The notes: generated by a model from the letters alone, not told the origin. A DNA stretch of 64,000 nucleotides from Allium sativum (GCA_030737875.1 CM060909.1:394921565-394985564), one strand, 5' to 3'; positions 1-12,592 are shown, numbered from the stretch's first letter. Numbers and translations: made by a program.

Positions 1-514
1 TCAGTATGAGAATAAGAAAAAGGGCATGACAAGTTTAAACTGGAAATGGGAAAGTGTCATAACTAAGGTAAAGCAGTTTGAATCGAGTATACTATCGCAC
101 CCCACACTATATCTCTGCACCTACTTGTGTTGTCTTAACTGGCACCCCATGCTGGAGGTAAAGTGATCCCCTTTTTCTAAAGATCGGCTCCTACTCGCAT
201 AATCATCTGTGTCTTACGGCCCCCAAAGATTGTAGATACGTATGCTGGCCCCACCATGGGGTGTATCAAGTCTCATGGTGGCGAACCGACACAATCCTTA
301 GAATGCATAGGTTATACTACTGGTGCCCCTAGTGCCCTGTTTGTCTGCATGCCCGCACTCCGTTAGAACCCACACTGTTGCATCCACTGTCGTCGCTTTT
401 GACCACTTACAATCAGCCCAGTAATCGTGCCCCACCCTGCCTAGTTTCAGGGTACCATGATACCTAATTGGGTTACTGCTGAAATGGGTCCCCGTCACTA
501 GGGTTTTCTACTCA

Positions 515-640
515 AACATGTTAAGTGCTTAAGTGTCCGTATTTACCTAACCCCACCCATCAATTTCATTAACATGTTGAATTGGTTAAGTGTTTTAGTT
601 AACTTAACCCTACCATCCTGGCAGTCTGTCCTTAGCTTTT
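515..640. repeat. Short GTTAAGT/ACTTAAC inverted-repeat cluster in LTR B
   Basis: A few alternating copies of GGTTAAGT and ACTTAACCC lie here, able to pair as small stems. It is a short version of the much longer array seen in both LTRs of element C. This supports common descent of the B and C LTRs. Confidence 0.6.
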
Positions 641-2078
641 TAAAGCACCGACCACTCACATTAGACAGGTATTGTTATGGTTACTGGATGTGCCGGTCGG
701 TTCCGGGCAGATTTACATCGTAACTTAGTCTAACCTCGGGTCCTTATTGGGCTTCAAGCTTAACCACCCGCATTGGATAGGTATTGTTGTGACTACCGGA
801 CAGCCGGTTGGGTCCGGGCAGGTTTACATCACAACTCAATCCAACCTCGTGTTAAGCATACTCGTATTTTCTAAATTTACATATTTGTCTTTATTACATA
901 ATATATGTAAATTTGTCAACAATTAAATGTTGTGGCCCACTTTCCAAGTTTAACATTTTTGGTATAAGAATTTATACCATTCAAGTGCCACCAATTTTGG
1001 CATGTGACAAACATGCCAATTTCATATATTTTCTTATGTCAAGTTTTACCAATCTTCCCAACGTTACCCCGTTTAAACATTAGGCTAACAATCTTAGCCT
1101 AATTTTCGTTCGCGTAGTTTTTAACATATAATATTAGGCTAAAACTTAGCCTAATTTAGCGCACACAAAATTGACATGAGGGAATTCATAACCATGAACA
1201 TGACATAGGTGTAAACTTGGCATTTTTGGCATAGTCAATATGAACATCATAGGTGTGAACTTGCAAAATAGTCAACATGAATGTGAACTTGCAACATAGC
1301 CTAAATCAACATATATGTGAACTTGCATTGAAATAGGTATCTAACCAAATAGGTGTCACATAAATTAGCATAAGATTTAGATAACATAAGCCTAAACTTG
1401 TTTTTGGATCCAGGTATAACATCGAGCGTAACTAGCATATGACAAGAATATGATAATTTCATAATTTTATGACAAGGGTGTGAACTAGATCCAATCATAT
1501 GTCTAATTACAACATGAAACACATATTAAAGTGGATCTTGACATGGATCCAATTTTGGAACTTGCAACTTTCTTACAAACATACTAGCATGTATGTGAAC
1601 ATAATCGTTTAGGCATAAAGGTTCTAGCATATATATACATGAAATCTTAATCACATACAACCTATATAATCACATAAACATATAGGTGTCAATTACAATA
1701 TGAACTATACAACTTGCATGTGATTCTATATGTACAATAGGATCAATATCAACTCAACTATACCACAAACATCACAATACCACAATCATTTCAATACATA
1801 GATGTGAATTAACATCGTTGTTACATAATAACACAATTCCATTTCCATTTTACATCGAATCAAATCCAAACTTTTATTCACATCGGAAAAATCACTGTAC
1901 TTACAACAAACGAGGTCTTTTTTTCTGATTTCTGTATTCTGAATTTAAATTGCTTTCCTTTGGGTAGAATAACATTGATTTGATTATTTTTATAACTTTA
2001 ATTTGGCTCGTCTCTAAGCTTTTCTACAAGTGGAGGCTCCTCCTTGTTTTCTCCCGATAGCATGGCGGCTCCGTCTCT

Positions 2079-2083
2079 AATTT
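2079..2083. repeat. Target-site duplication of element A, left copy
   Basis: AATTT directly before the first LTR base (T at 2,084). The same five bases follow the last LTR base at 16,465. Five bp is the usual duplication for gypsy-type integrases. Confidence 0.95.
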
Positions 2084-2934
2084 TGTAATAACCCGCAAAA
2101 TCTGGGCCAGTTTAAATTTTTTTTTTTGGCAATTTTAGCGAATTTTGATTATTTAAAATGAATTATTTTAAATAAAATCGACGAGAAATTTATTTTGAAT
2201 ATAATTCGAACGTATATATATTACGCGTCGTCGTTAGAATATAAATATTTATATATAATTATAAATAGAATTGAAAATGGCGCGGTAGTTCGATAATTCG
2301 ATTTCAAACTTCAATTGAATGTACCGGGTGCAAAACAATCCGGATTTTAGTGAAACCAAAAATAATGGAATCTAATAGTGAATATCTTTCCAACGAATCC
2401 GAAAAATCCAAAGTTCGTAGCGGGAATCAAAAGATATGTCCAGTTGAAAATTCTGAATAGTCGCTATGGAATTCAGGCCCTTAAAAATGGACATTTTGCA
2501 AACGACCTCGGATTTCGACGAAACCACTTTTGTTGGATCCGCAGTGTCAAGTTATTATTAGGTTTCAAATTTCATAATTTTTCGAATCAATATGTGAGCG
2601 TGGCAAAAGAAAACGCGTTTGACCAGTTTCTGTTGATTTTAATCGACTGGAAATTGGCCATTTTTCAAACGGTCTCAGAATTCGACGAAACTAGTTTTGT
2701 TAGGACCGTATTGTCAATACGAAGCTAGAAAATATTTTTCTGTAATTTTTCTAGTTAGTATGTGACCCCGGTAATTTGAAATGTACGTTTAAAATTCAAT
2801 ATAATGATTTAAATATAAATTCAACAGAAACTGATTGTAACAGTCAAACCAGCTTACGACACATATCCCATTGTGTTCGGAATGGGGGTAAAACGCTATG
2901 GACGACAGGCGGTGGACCTCGTTTCGAGGTCGGA

Positions 2935-2942
2935 TATAAAAG
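2935..2942 (+). promoter_or_regulatory. Candidate TATA box of LTR A (5' copy)
   Basis: TATAAAAG about 850 bp into the LTR. It is followed by an A/T-rich stretch, then a leader rich in ACCCTAA and GC, then a consensus-like splice donor (CG|GTGAGC, GT at 3,295). If this is the promoter, U3 would be about 0.87 kb and nearly 5.8 kb of R-U5 would precede the PBS. That arrangement is inferred only; no start site can be seen directly. Confidence 0.5.
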
Positions 2943-3336
2943 TCAACCCTTGTGCATAATTAAATAATTAAATAATTAAATAATAAAATAAAAAAATAAA
3001 AAAACCCTACCTTTCCCTCCTTTTCTCTTCGTTGGCCCCCCCGTTTCATTATACCAGAACGAAAAAAAAAAAAGAAGAGAAAACCCTAATCCTAAATCGC
3101 GCCGCCCCCCCTGACCTGGAAGCCACCGCCGACCATCGAAGAAGCCGCCCCACCACCCTCGCAACCTCCTCCCTCCAGAGACGCTACCCGCGACGCAATC
3201 GAAGCCCCCCAATCGGAGCCTCCACCATCGAACTCCAGACATCGCGAGCACCACTGGACCACCGCCGACTCCTCCTCCTCCCATTCGAAGATCGGTGAGC
3301 GTTTAAATTATTTTGTTTTGTTTTTATTTTGTTTTA

Positions 3337-3535
3337 CAGTGATTTAAAAACTGTTTTAAATAGAAAATAAAAACTGTTTTAAAAAAAGAAAATAAAAACT
3401 GTTTTAAAAAGAAAATAAAAACTGTTTTAAAAAGAAAATAAAAACTGTTTTAAAAAAAAGAAAATAAAAACTGTTTTAAAAAAGAAAATAAAAACCGATT
3501 TAAAAAGAATTTTTAAAAACTGTTTTTTTAAAAAG
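3337..3535. repeat. 22-24 bp A-rich tandem array in LTR A (5' copy)
   Basis: About eight imperfect units of the type AAAGAAAATAAAAACTGTTT, varying mainly in the length of the A run. Repeated in the 3' LTR at about 11,061-11,255. Confidence 0.85.
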
Positions 3536-3634
3536 ATTATAAATCTGATTTTTTTTTTTAGGAGAATTCTGATTTTATTTTAAAAAGAAAAGGTTTAAAC
3601 TTTAAAAAGGAAAAGGTTTGAGCTTTAGAAAGGA

Positions 3635-4033
3635 AAAATATGATTTTTATATATTGAACTTCATAGAAGTAAAAATATGATTTTTATATATTGAACTTCA
3701 TAGAAGTAAAAATATGATTTTTATATATTGAATAGCGAACTAAAAATTCGATTTTTATATATTGAATAGCGAACTAAAAATATGATTTTTATATATTGAA
3801 TAGCGAACTAAAAATATGATTTTTATATATTGAATAGCGAACTAAAAATATGATTTTTATATATTGAATAGCGAACTAAAAATTCGATTTTTATATATTG
3901 AATAGCGAACTAAAAATTCGATTTTTATATATTGAATAGCGAACTAAAAATTCGATTTTTATATATTGAATAGCGAACTAAAAATATGATTTTTATATAT
4001 TGAATAGCGAAGTAAAAATTCGATTTTTACATA
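3635..4033. repeat. 34-bp tandem array in LTR A (5' copy), 11 full units
   Basis: Units contain GATTTTTATATATTGAATAG followed by CGAACTAAAAA. The first two are a variant ending CTTCATAGAAGT. Units differ by TATG versus TTCG before the T run, giving a readable unit order. The 3' LTR has 10 full units, missing one of the variant units, which accounts for most of the 51-bp LTR length difference. Confidence 0.9.
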
Positions 4034-4910
4034 GGTAGTGAAAGCGGGCAACGAAGATGACGAAGATGCGATAGCAAGGAAGATTTCTATCAATGAAGTG
4101 CCGTGGAGCTAGGATAGCTATATGTGAGAATTTCTCACTCTTCAATTTATTTTCTAGTTATATATATATACTAGGATGCAGACGGTGCTTAGTAGCACCC
4201 GACACAATCGTCCACAAACCATGGACTTGTTTGTTTGGTTGCATAGATTAGTTTGATTATGTGATTGAATTGAATTGTTTGAGTGAAATTGAATGATTTG
4301 ATTGATGTGTGAATGGCGTGGGCCTTCACTAGTCCGGGGATAAGGCTAGGCCTCGTCCCGTTTCTAGTATCGTGCCGTTATGCCGCCGAAATTTTCTAAA
4401 ATAAGTTAGAAAAATAAAAATATCATTTTATTTAAAGAATGAACTGAATAGAAATTCATATGTTGGAATAAAATGTTTTATCGTTAAAAATATAATTTTT
4501 AACGTGAATATTAATATAGTGAAAGTGAATAAATAAATATTTATAAACAAATCGGCCGATTTGTTTATATACACTGATTTGACTGATATTGATTGGGACG
4601 ATAAATTTTACACATCGCCCAACTGCACAAATAAAATCTGTGTTTGATTGTTTGAAACCCCACACGGGTGTTGGGATGAAATTTGAAGTTCACTCATCCT
4701 GATTTATTAAATGTGTCGATCGGTTGATTGACAGGCTGTTTTAAGCGTTAGATATCTGTATTTGATGCTTATACAGTGTAGTGCACTTTGGTTGATGGTT
4801 GATTATTTTTCCATGCTATTATATACATGTGTTGTATGAAAATCCATATAATTAACTTTATATTGTAATTGATTGGGCCTCATTCCAATTTGAAAAATAA
4901 AGAATATTAT

Positions 4911-5172
4911 AAAATAAAAGTTCATGTGTTGACAGTACTCATCCATTGAGATTGGTCATGTGTTGAACGAAATATTTTAATATTAAAATTTACATCTTTG
5001 TAATATAAAATAAAAGTTCATGTGTTGACAGTACTCATCCATTGAGATTGGTCATGTGTTGAACGAAATATTTTAATATTAAAATTTACATCTTTGTAAT
5101 ATAAAATAAAAGTTCATGTGTTGACAGTACTCATTCATTGAGATTGGTCATGTGTTGAACGAAATATTTTGA
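4911..5172. repeat. 96-bp tandem repeat in LTR A (5' copy), 2.7 copies
   Basis: Copies start at 4,911, 5,007 and 5,103, exactly 96 bp apart, each beginning AAAATAAAAGTTCATGTG. The third is partial. Also present in the 3' LTR at 12,593-12,854. Confidence 0.9.
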
Positions 5173-5291
5173 TAATAACAACTATTTTGAAAAAGAAATA
5201 TTTGAAATAGAATATTTGAAAATAGAAATTTATGAAGCCGTGTTGATTAGATTGACGCCATCTTGACGTGAACGATATTTATATCGATTTT

Positions 5292-5530
5292 AAACGATTT
5301 CGAAATGAATTGAATTGAAAACGATTTCGAAATGAATTGAATTGAAAACGATTTCGAAATGAATTGAATTGAAAACGATTTCGAAATGAATTGAATTGAA
5401 AACGATTTCGAAATGAATTGAATTGAAAACGATTTCGAAATGAATTGAATTGAAAACGAATTCGAATTGAATTGAAAACGATTTCGAAATGAATTGAATC
5501 GAAAACGATTTCGAAGTAAATTGAATTGAA
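5292..5530. repeat. 28-bp tandem array in LTR A (5' copy)
   Basis: About eight units built on AAACGATTTCGAAATGAATT followed by GAATTGA. Reading frames through the array give an artificial repetitive peptide on the minus strand, which I do not regard as a gene. Also in the 3' LTR at about 12,974-13,212. Confidence 0.9.
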
Positions 5531-8500
5531 AGTGAATTGAAATGAATTCAAATTGAATTGAAATTTGAATTGAATAGAAATGAATTTTGAAACGAATCTA
5601 TAAAGAAGAATTCAATTTTGTTTTGAATTGAAATGGAAGTTGAAATAGATTTTTGAAACGAATTCAAAACTATTTATATAATTCGTTTTAAATAGAAATC
5701 TACGAAGTATATATTATATATATTATATATATAATATAATAGCCTGAATAGAACGCGCCGCGCCGCGGCAGTTCGTGAATTTCGACCATTTATTTCAAAC
5801 GGACATTACGGGAGATCCGACCGTCGGATTCTCCTAGAACCGGAACCGTTGGGTTCGTATCGAAAAGAGCTTTCTAACGAATATTAGAGATTTGAAATCT
5901 AACGGTTGGATTTGGAATTATGTCCAAATCAAATTTGAAAAAGGTCGCTGTAAGTGCAGTTCGATGGCCATTGATGGAAATCGACTGTACGGGCCTTGAT
6001 AAAATTATTAAAAATAGTAATAATTTGTGTAAAATCATAAGAAATGATTTGTGAAGATTCGGGATGAAAAACTCCAGATTTGAAAAGATAAAAATAGATT
6101 TTTATCGAAATGAACTGGTTTTGAACTAGAATTATAATTCTATTTATTTTTAAATAAATAAATTGAATTAAAAAGGGGTTTTGAAAATAACCAAAATTTC
6201 CAATGATTGCATTGGAGTGGATTTGAATCGAAATTGTCTTCGGAATATTTCGATGTTGGAATTCGTGATTATACAGATGTTGTTATGGAAATTTGAAAGA
6301 TATATATATTTATATCGTTATTTCTAATACGACATTTGTTAATCGTAGAATTTGATATTGAATATAAGCCGGGATATTTTCTATTCAGAGCCTTGTGTTT
6401 AATATCAAATGTGATTTGGGTTTGTCGTGAATGGTGTCTTCATTAACACTGTTCTTGAACCCAGTTGAGAAAAGATTAAATCTTTTTATTTAGATTTAAT
6501 GAAGTGTACCAATTAAATAACATTTAATTGGAATTGAATCGATATTGATTTTTGGGTTTATCGTGGACAGTGTTTTTAAATAACACTCGTTCTTTAACCC
6601 GATGATTAATGAATGTGATTTTGGGTTTATCGTGAACCGTGTTTTTAAATGACACTGATTCTTTAACCCAGTCAAAGATTAAAACTAAGTGGAGTTTTAA
6701 TGAATCTTTAATTAGATTGAAATAATCGAAATGGAGTATCACCAGTTTTGCTCCAGGCGATAGTTAAATCTTTAATTAGATTTGAACGTGAAATGGTAAT
6801 TGAATTTACCGATAACACTGTGGTGTTAGATATGAAGTATTACCAGTTTTACTTCATGGGATGAATAGGTTGGGATTGGGAAATTAAAACAAATGATTAC
6901 TTCGGTAAGGTTCGCTAATCCCGACTAGTTTGAATTGATATTCAAAAATGGATTAAAGAATAAATTCAAGGAATTTATCTTTGATAAAATTAATGGGAAT
7001 CTTTCCCTATGAATGTGAAATTTAGAAACTAACTGTCGGTTAGCCAAGTAGAATGGTTTTCTGGATATTGATCTGATGTTGGTTTCGGCCTTCGGGGTTA
7101 ATGTTTGGGAAATTATTCTCTTGATTAATTTATGGTTAGTGACTGATGAATTGGAATGAGGCGTATGTTGTGTTTGTGTAACACTTATTTAAAATATACG
7201 CGAGTTATTCGGAAAGACCGGGTTTATCCCATTCTGAATAACTGATACGACGATAAGTCGAAGATGAAGACGATGGTCGAAGACCGGAGGTCTTCACGTC
7301 GTTTGGGTAATTACTGATGATCTTGATTGGGCTGTACACCCAAGAAGATGGAAACAGTTAGTGATCGTCCAGACGTACTTGGAGATCGATGGATATGCGG
7401 GGTACTAGGTGCCTCCGGTTTCGTTCAGACCCAGGACGGACTTGTAAATGGACTGTGTGTCTGACATCGGATTTCATTCTGTGTGACTGATATCGGTTGC
7501 ATAGGATGGTTTGCCTGTGTGGCATGCTAAGATGCAAATGATCAAGGCTTCTGTTGAAAAGCAAAGTCTTGTGGTGATGATCGAAGCACGGCCTTTGTGG
7601 CGTAGCTTTGTGTAACGTTTACTTCGCGAGTTTCACACCCGGTATGAACCAAAAACGGGAGACGGACGTCAGTTGGGACATGCGTTTTCTTTCTAGCTAG
7701 AGTGGCGTCAGTGGTTTTACACGCCCTGACGAGTTTGACTTATGTGGTTGTTGCTGTTGCGAGGCGCCTCGGATTGATCGGTCGTTCTCGAACCGATGGA
7801 GTCATTTAGTTGGCTCGCTTACGCCCCAAAGGGCGGAGAAACGTATTGTTCAGGCATTATAATCCACTTCGTGTGGACCGGCCCTGACGATCCAAGGTAC
7901 GGTTGCGGCTGTGCCTGAGACTCGGGCTAGACAGTCTCGAATCGGTTGAGGACTATCTTTTGCCTCGGTTCATAGATGGAAATCCAATTTCCAAATACGT
8001 GACTTTGCGGTTTTATTTGTAAACCTATATATGGCGACATAGTGGCATGGGACGCTCATGCCGCCTATGATTGATACTTATGATTTGAAGTTGTTTTATA
8101 CACTATGCACTTATAATAGTATCAAATGATTTGTTTTAAACGTATCAAGCATTCTTTGGCTGTTATAAGGGAAAACCCTATCCTCGGCTGCGTTGCATTG
8201 TGTGATGGGACCTGGGTCTTATAACAGCTTCATTCTTCTTTATTTAGCATTGCGCTGTTGTTTTATGCACTAGTATTCTTGGGAGGAAACCCGTTCCGTG
8301 TTATACGGCGTGGTCCCTTGATTTACCTAATGATTTAAAATAAAGATTAATAACTGTTTTAGTTCTCACACCAGTCACATGACTGACCTGGAGTTTATTG
8401 TTTTAACCTAAACTCTGGGTGCCCCTATTTTGACACGGGCAGCTAGTAGTTTTGGTTTTGCAGATTTATATTCACAGGATCCTGGTTTACAGCTGGAATG

Positions 8501-8785
8501 ATATCCGGAAAGCTTTGTATCCGTATATCTCTTCTAGTTGTGTATTGTATTATTTTCCGCTGCTATGTGTTTAAATGTAATTTAAATCTCTGATATTTCT
8601 GTGTAATATTTATTCAATTATACTCTGTATATTCTTGTAATCTGATGCATTGTTGTAATATGCAATGAAATGTTCTTCTGTATGCGTTCTGTTTTGCCTT
8701 ATTCTCAAACGATAGGGTGTTTCGAACGGTCTGGGTCGGTTTAGCGACTGGTTCGGACCGAGCGAAATTCCTTGTTCGTCACACG

Positions 8786-8797
8786 TGGTATCAGAGC
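8786..8797 (+). promoter_or_regulatory. Primer-binding site of element A
   Basis: TGGTATCAGAGC, 2 nt after LTR1. This is the standard complement of the 3' end of plant initiator methionine tRNA used to prime minus-strand DNA synthesis. Confidence 0.95.
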
Positions 8798-9803
8798 TTT
8801 GGTTTACAAAGCTCAGAGAACAAGACACATTAGGACTGTACGAAAGAATTCATCAGATATTGGATTAGTAAAATCCAATGAGAATGACTCGTTAGAGATG
8901 GGATCAGTAGTATCCTAGAACGAGTGTGAAGAGTATATTTTTGAAAATGAAAACAAATTTTTGTTTTGAAAATCTAAATCAATTATTCGTATTTGATTAT
9001 CTATTTATATTGACGTGGACAATCCAGTATATATAGATTTTGCGTATACGTCTGATCCGCGTGTATTCGAAATTTTAATATACTGGATAGATATAGAATT
9101 ATACTCTAGTCGCCCGGGGGTGATTCTGATGATTGATATATCATCATCAGAGTTTATATCCGAGTGACGAACGTGTAATATTTATATATTTCCTATTGGC
9201 TGGTGTGAGAACCAAAAATTAGATAGGGCTTATTGTTGTGATTTGGCATCAAAAATCTGATTTTTGTATATGTATCAAAATTATGAATTTGAGACTCTAA
9301 TTCACTAATTGATTGATGTTTGGGTTGTTTGTTTATTTGGTTGATAATTGTGAACCATTTAGCCTAGTTGAACCAAATATTGAATTATATTGAAAATTAG
9401 TCGCATTTGCTTGCATGCATGTATATATTGAACAGGTCATAGCAAGGAGGCTAGAGCCGAAGAATAAAATTTGTTTGCCCGACAAATAGGTACATGTTTA
9501 CTACATAATTTCCTGTTTTGTTTGGGTGATGATGATTTTGTGAGCCTATTGGCTAGCCGCTTGGCTTTTTCTTTTTCTTTTTGAGATCTGAAGGACCGGG
9601 GAAGCTATTTGAAATTCCCCGATGCTCCCGGTGCAGGGGAGGTTATGGCGAAATTTTTCAAAAATTTAGGGTGTTAGCCAAATTTTTGAAATTTTAGAAA
9701 ATTCTCAGAAACTGAAAAGTTAGAGAATGGAAGCCTGATCGAGCGTAGAGTTGATTAATCAAACCACTTTCGACTTTGTTCCTTTTCGGGGACGAAAAGT
9801 TTT

Positions 9804-9816
9804 AAGTGGGGGAGAT
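9804..9816 (+). promoter_or_regulatory. Polypurine tract of element A
   Basis: AAGTGGGGGAGAT directly before the TG of LTR2. It is purine-rich and in the right place to prime plus-strand DNA. Confidence 0.9.
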
Positions 9817-10669
9817 TGTAATAACCCGCAAAATCTGGGCCAGTTTATTTTTTTTTTTTTTTGGCAATTTTAGCGAATTTTGATTATTTAAAATGAATTA
9901 TTTTAAATAAAATCGACGAGAAATTTATTTTGAATATAATTCGAACGTATATATATTACGCGTCGTCGTTAGAATATAAATATTTATATATAATTATAAA
10001 TAGAATTGAAAATGGCGCGGTAGTTCGATAATTCGATTTCAAACTTCAATTGAATGTACCGGGTGCAAAACAATCCGGATTTTAGTGAAACCAAAAATAA
10101 TGGAATCTAATAGTGAATATCTTTCCAACGAATCCGAAAAATCCAAAGTTCGTAGCGGGATTCAAAAGATATGTCCAGTTGAAAATTCTGAATAGTCGCT
10201 ATGGAATTCAGGCCCTTAAAAATGGACATTTTGCAAACGACCTCGGATTTCGACGAAACCACTTTTGTTGGATCCGCAGTGTCAAGTTATTATTAGGTTT
10301 CAAATTTCATAATTTTTCGAATCAATATGTGAGCGTGGCAAAAGAAAACGCATTTGACCAGTTTCTGTTGATTTTAATCGACTGGAAATTGGCCATTTTT
10401 CAAACGGTCTCAGAATTCGACGAAACTAGTTTTGTTAGGACCGTATTGTCAATACGAAGCTAGAAAATATTTTTCTGTAATTTTTCTAGTTAGTATGTGA
10501 CCCCGGTAATTTGAAATGTACGTTTAAAATTCAATATAATGATTTAAATATAAATTCAACAGAAACTGATTGTAACAGTCAAACCAGCTTACGACACATA
10601 TCCCATTGTGTTCGGAATGGGGGTAAAACGCTATGGACGACAGGCGGTGGACCTCGTTTCGAGGTCGGA

Positions 10670-10677
10670 TATAAAAG
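10670..10677 (+). promoter_or_regulatory. Candidate TATA box of LTR A (3' copy)
   Basis: Same TATAAAAG in the same context as in the 5' LTR. The matching splice-donor-like GTGAGC has its GT at 11,017. In this copy it would drive transcription into flanking DNA. Confidence 0.45.
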
Positions 10678-11060
10678 TCAACCCTTGTGCATAATTAAAT
10701 AATTAAATAATTAAATAAATAAAAAAAAACCCTACCTTTCCCTCCTTTTCTCTTCGTTGGCCCCCCCGTTTCATTATACCAGAACGAAAAAAAAAAAAAG
10801 AGAAAACCCTAATCCTAAATCGCGCCGCCCCCCTGACCTGGAAGCCACCGCCGACCATCGAAGAAGCCGCCCCACCACCCTCGCAACCTCCTCCCTCCAG
10901 AGACGCTACCCGCGACGCAATCGAAGCCCCCCAATCGGAGCCTCCACCATCGAACTCCAGACATCGCGAGCACCACTGGACCACCGCCGACTCCTCCTCC
11001 TCCCATTCGAAGATCGGTGAGCGTTTAAATTATTTTGTTTTGTTTTTATTTTGTTTTACA

Positions 11061-11255
11061 GTGATTTAAAAACTGTTTTAAATAGAAAATAAAAACTGTT
11101 TTAAAAAAAGAAAATAAAAACTGTTTTAAAAAGAAAATAAAAACTGTTTTAAAAAGAAAATAAAAACTGTTTTAAAAAAAGAAAATAAAAACTGTTTTGA
11201 AAAAGAAAATAAAAACCGATTTAAAAACAATTTTTAAAAACTGTTTTTTTAAAAA
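11061..11255. repeat. 22-24 bp A-rich tandem array in LTR A (3' copy)
   Basis: Counterpart of 3,337-3,535 with small A-run and single-base differences. Confidence 0.85.
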
Positions 11256-11354
11256 GATTATAAATCTGATTTTTTTTTAAGGAGAATTCTGATTTTATTT
11301 TAAAAAGAAAAGGTTTAAACTTTAAAAAGGAAAAGGTTTGAGCTTTAGAAAGGA

Positions 11355-11713
11355 AAAATATGATTTTTATATATTGAACTTCATAGAAGTAAAAATATGA
11401 TTTTTATATATTGAATAGCGAACTAAAAATTCGATTTTTATATATTGAATAGCGAACTAAAAATATGATTTTTATATATTGAATAGCGAACTAAAATATG
11501 ATTTTTATATATTGAATAGCGAACTAAAAATATGATTTTTATATATTGAATAGCGAACTAAAAATTCGATTTTTATATATTGAATAGCGAACTAAAAATT
11601 CGATTTTTATATATTGAATAGCGAACTAAAAATTCGATTTTTATATATTGAATAGCGAACTAAAAATATGATTTTTATATATTGAATAGCGAAGTAAAAA
11701 TTCGATTTTTACA
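11355..11713. repeat. 34-bp tandem array in LTR A (3' copy), 10 full units
   Basis: Same unit types and order as 3,635-4,033 except that only one CTTCATAGAAGT-type unit is present, and one unit has lost a single A. Confidence 0.9.
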
Positions 11714-12592
11714 TAGGTAGTGAAAGCGGGCAACGAAGATGACGAAGATGCGATAGCAAGGAAGATTTCTATCAATGAAGTGCCGTGGAGCTAGGATAGC
11801 TATATGTGAGAATTTCTCACTCTTCAATTTATTTTCTAGTTATATATATATACTAGGATGCAGACGGTGCTTAGTAGCACCCGACACAATCGTCCACAAA
11901 CCATGGACTTGTTTGTTTGGTTGCATAGATTAGTTTGATTATGTGATTGAATTGAATTGTTTGAGTGAAATTGAATGATTTGATTGATGTGTGAATGGCG
12001 TGGGCCTTCACTAGTCCGGGGATAAGGCTAGGCCTCGTCCCGTTTCTAGTATCGTGCCGTTATGCCGCCGAAATTTTCTAAAATAAGTTAGAAAAATAAA
12101 AATATCATTTTATTTAAAGAATGAACTGAATAGAAATTCATATGTTGGAATAAAATGTTTTATCGTTAAAAATATAATTTTTAACGTGAATATTAATATA
12201 GTGAAAGTGAATAAATAAATATTTATAAACAAATCGGCCGATTTGTTTATATACACTGATTTGACTGATATTGATTGGGACGATAAATTTTACACATCGC
12301 CCAACTGCACAAATAAAATCTGTGTTTGATTGTTTGAAACCCCACACGGGTGTTGGGATGAAATTTGAAGTTCACTCATCCTGATTTATTAAATGTGTCG
12401 ATCGGTTGATTGACAGGCTGTTTTAAGCGTTAGATATCTGTATTTGATGCTTATACAGTGTAGTGCACTTTGGTTGATGGTTGATTATTTTTCCATGCTA
12501 TTATATACATGTGTTGTATGAAAATCCATATAATTAACTTTATATGGTAATTGATTGGGCCTCATTCCAATTTGAAAAATAAAGAATATTAT

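Larger units (their letters stand above)
1..2083 (-). mobile_element. LTR of element B, distal part (split by element A)
   Basis: No gene is visible here. Read on the minus strand, this is the continuation of the LTR that starts at 16,995 and is split by the insertion of element A at 2,083/16,466. Positions 640-850 match the LTR of element C (57,560-57,790): both hold two related blocks of about 105 bp with the words CCGGTTGG and TCCGGGCAG. The start (1-300) resembles the 55,740-55,900 part of LTR C in a diverged form. B is therefore a relative of C, not the same copy. The left end of the LTR lies outside the window. Small ORFs in this stretch have no protein-like character. Confidence 0.75.
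2084..8783 (+). mobile_element. Element A 5' LTR (6,700 bp)
   Basis: Bounded by TG...CA and repeated almost exactly at 9,817-16,465. It contains no protein-coding gene. Small ORFs on both strands come from its tandem arrays or from a GC-rich leader. In order it holds a conserved front block (2,084-2,930), a TATA-like box (2,935), a GC-rich exon-like stretch (3,010-3,294), four different tandem arrays (22-24, 34, 96 and 28 bp units) between 3.3 and 5.5 kb, and about 3.2 kb of unique sequence to the end. At 6,700 bp it is unusually long for a plant LTR. Confidence 0.95.
8784..9816 (+). mobile_element. Element A internal region, 1,033 bp, non-coding
   Basis: Lies between the two LTRs. It starts with CG and the PBS and ends with the PPT. 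No frame shows gag or pol motifs. The last 60 bp hold TTTTCGGGGACGAAAAG, a motif that commonly lies just before the PPT in plant Ty3/gypsy elements. What remains looks like the packaging and priming minimum: leader, PBS, and the 3' end before the LTR. Confidence 0.9.

Noticed and set aside
2378..2967. ORFs of 116 and 63 codons repeated in both LTRs
   Set aside because: They are identical between copies only because the LTRs are young. There are no domain features, and the frames are not visibly kept in the diverged copy X.
2976..3298. Overlapping proline/arginine- and glycine-rich ORFs on both strands (also 10,703-11,020)
   Set aside because: They follow from the GC-rich leader segment of LTR A. 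They differ by frame between the two LTR copies because of A-run changes, so a conserved protein is unlikely.
3635..5530. Regular short repeats resembling a CRISPR array
   Set aside because: Units are contiguous with no unique spacers, they lie inside a plant LTR, and no cas-like gene is present. They are ordinary tandem arrays.
5279..5551. 90-codon minus-strand ORF with repeating NRFQFNSFR (also at 12,961-13,233)
   Set aside because: It is the translation of the 28-bp tandem array; there is no protein evidence.
8786..8797. tRNA-like sequence
   Set aside because: Only the 12-nt complement of a tRNA 3' end is present (a PBS). No tRNA fold or A/B boxes were seen here or elsewhere.
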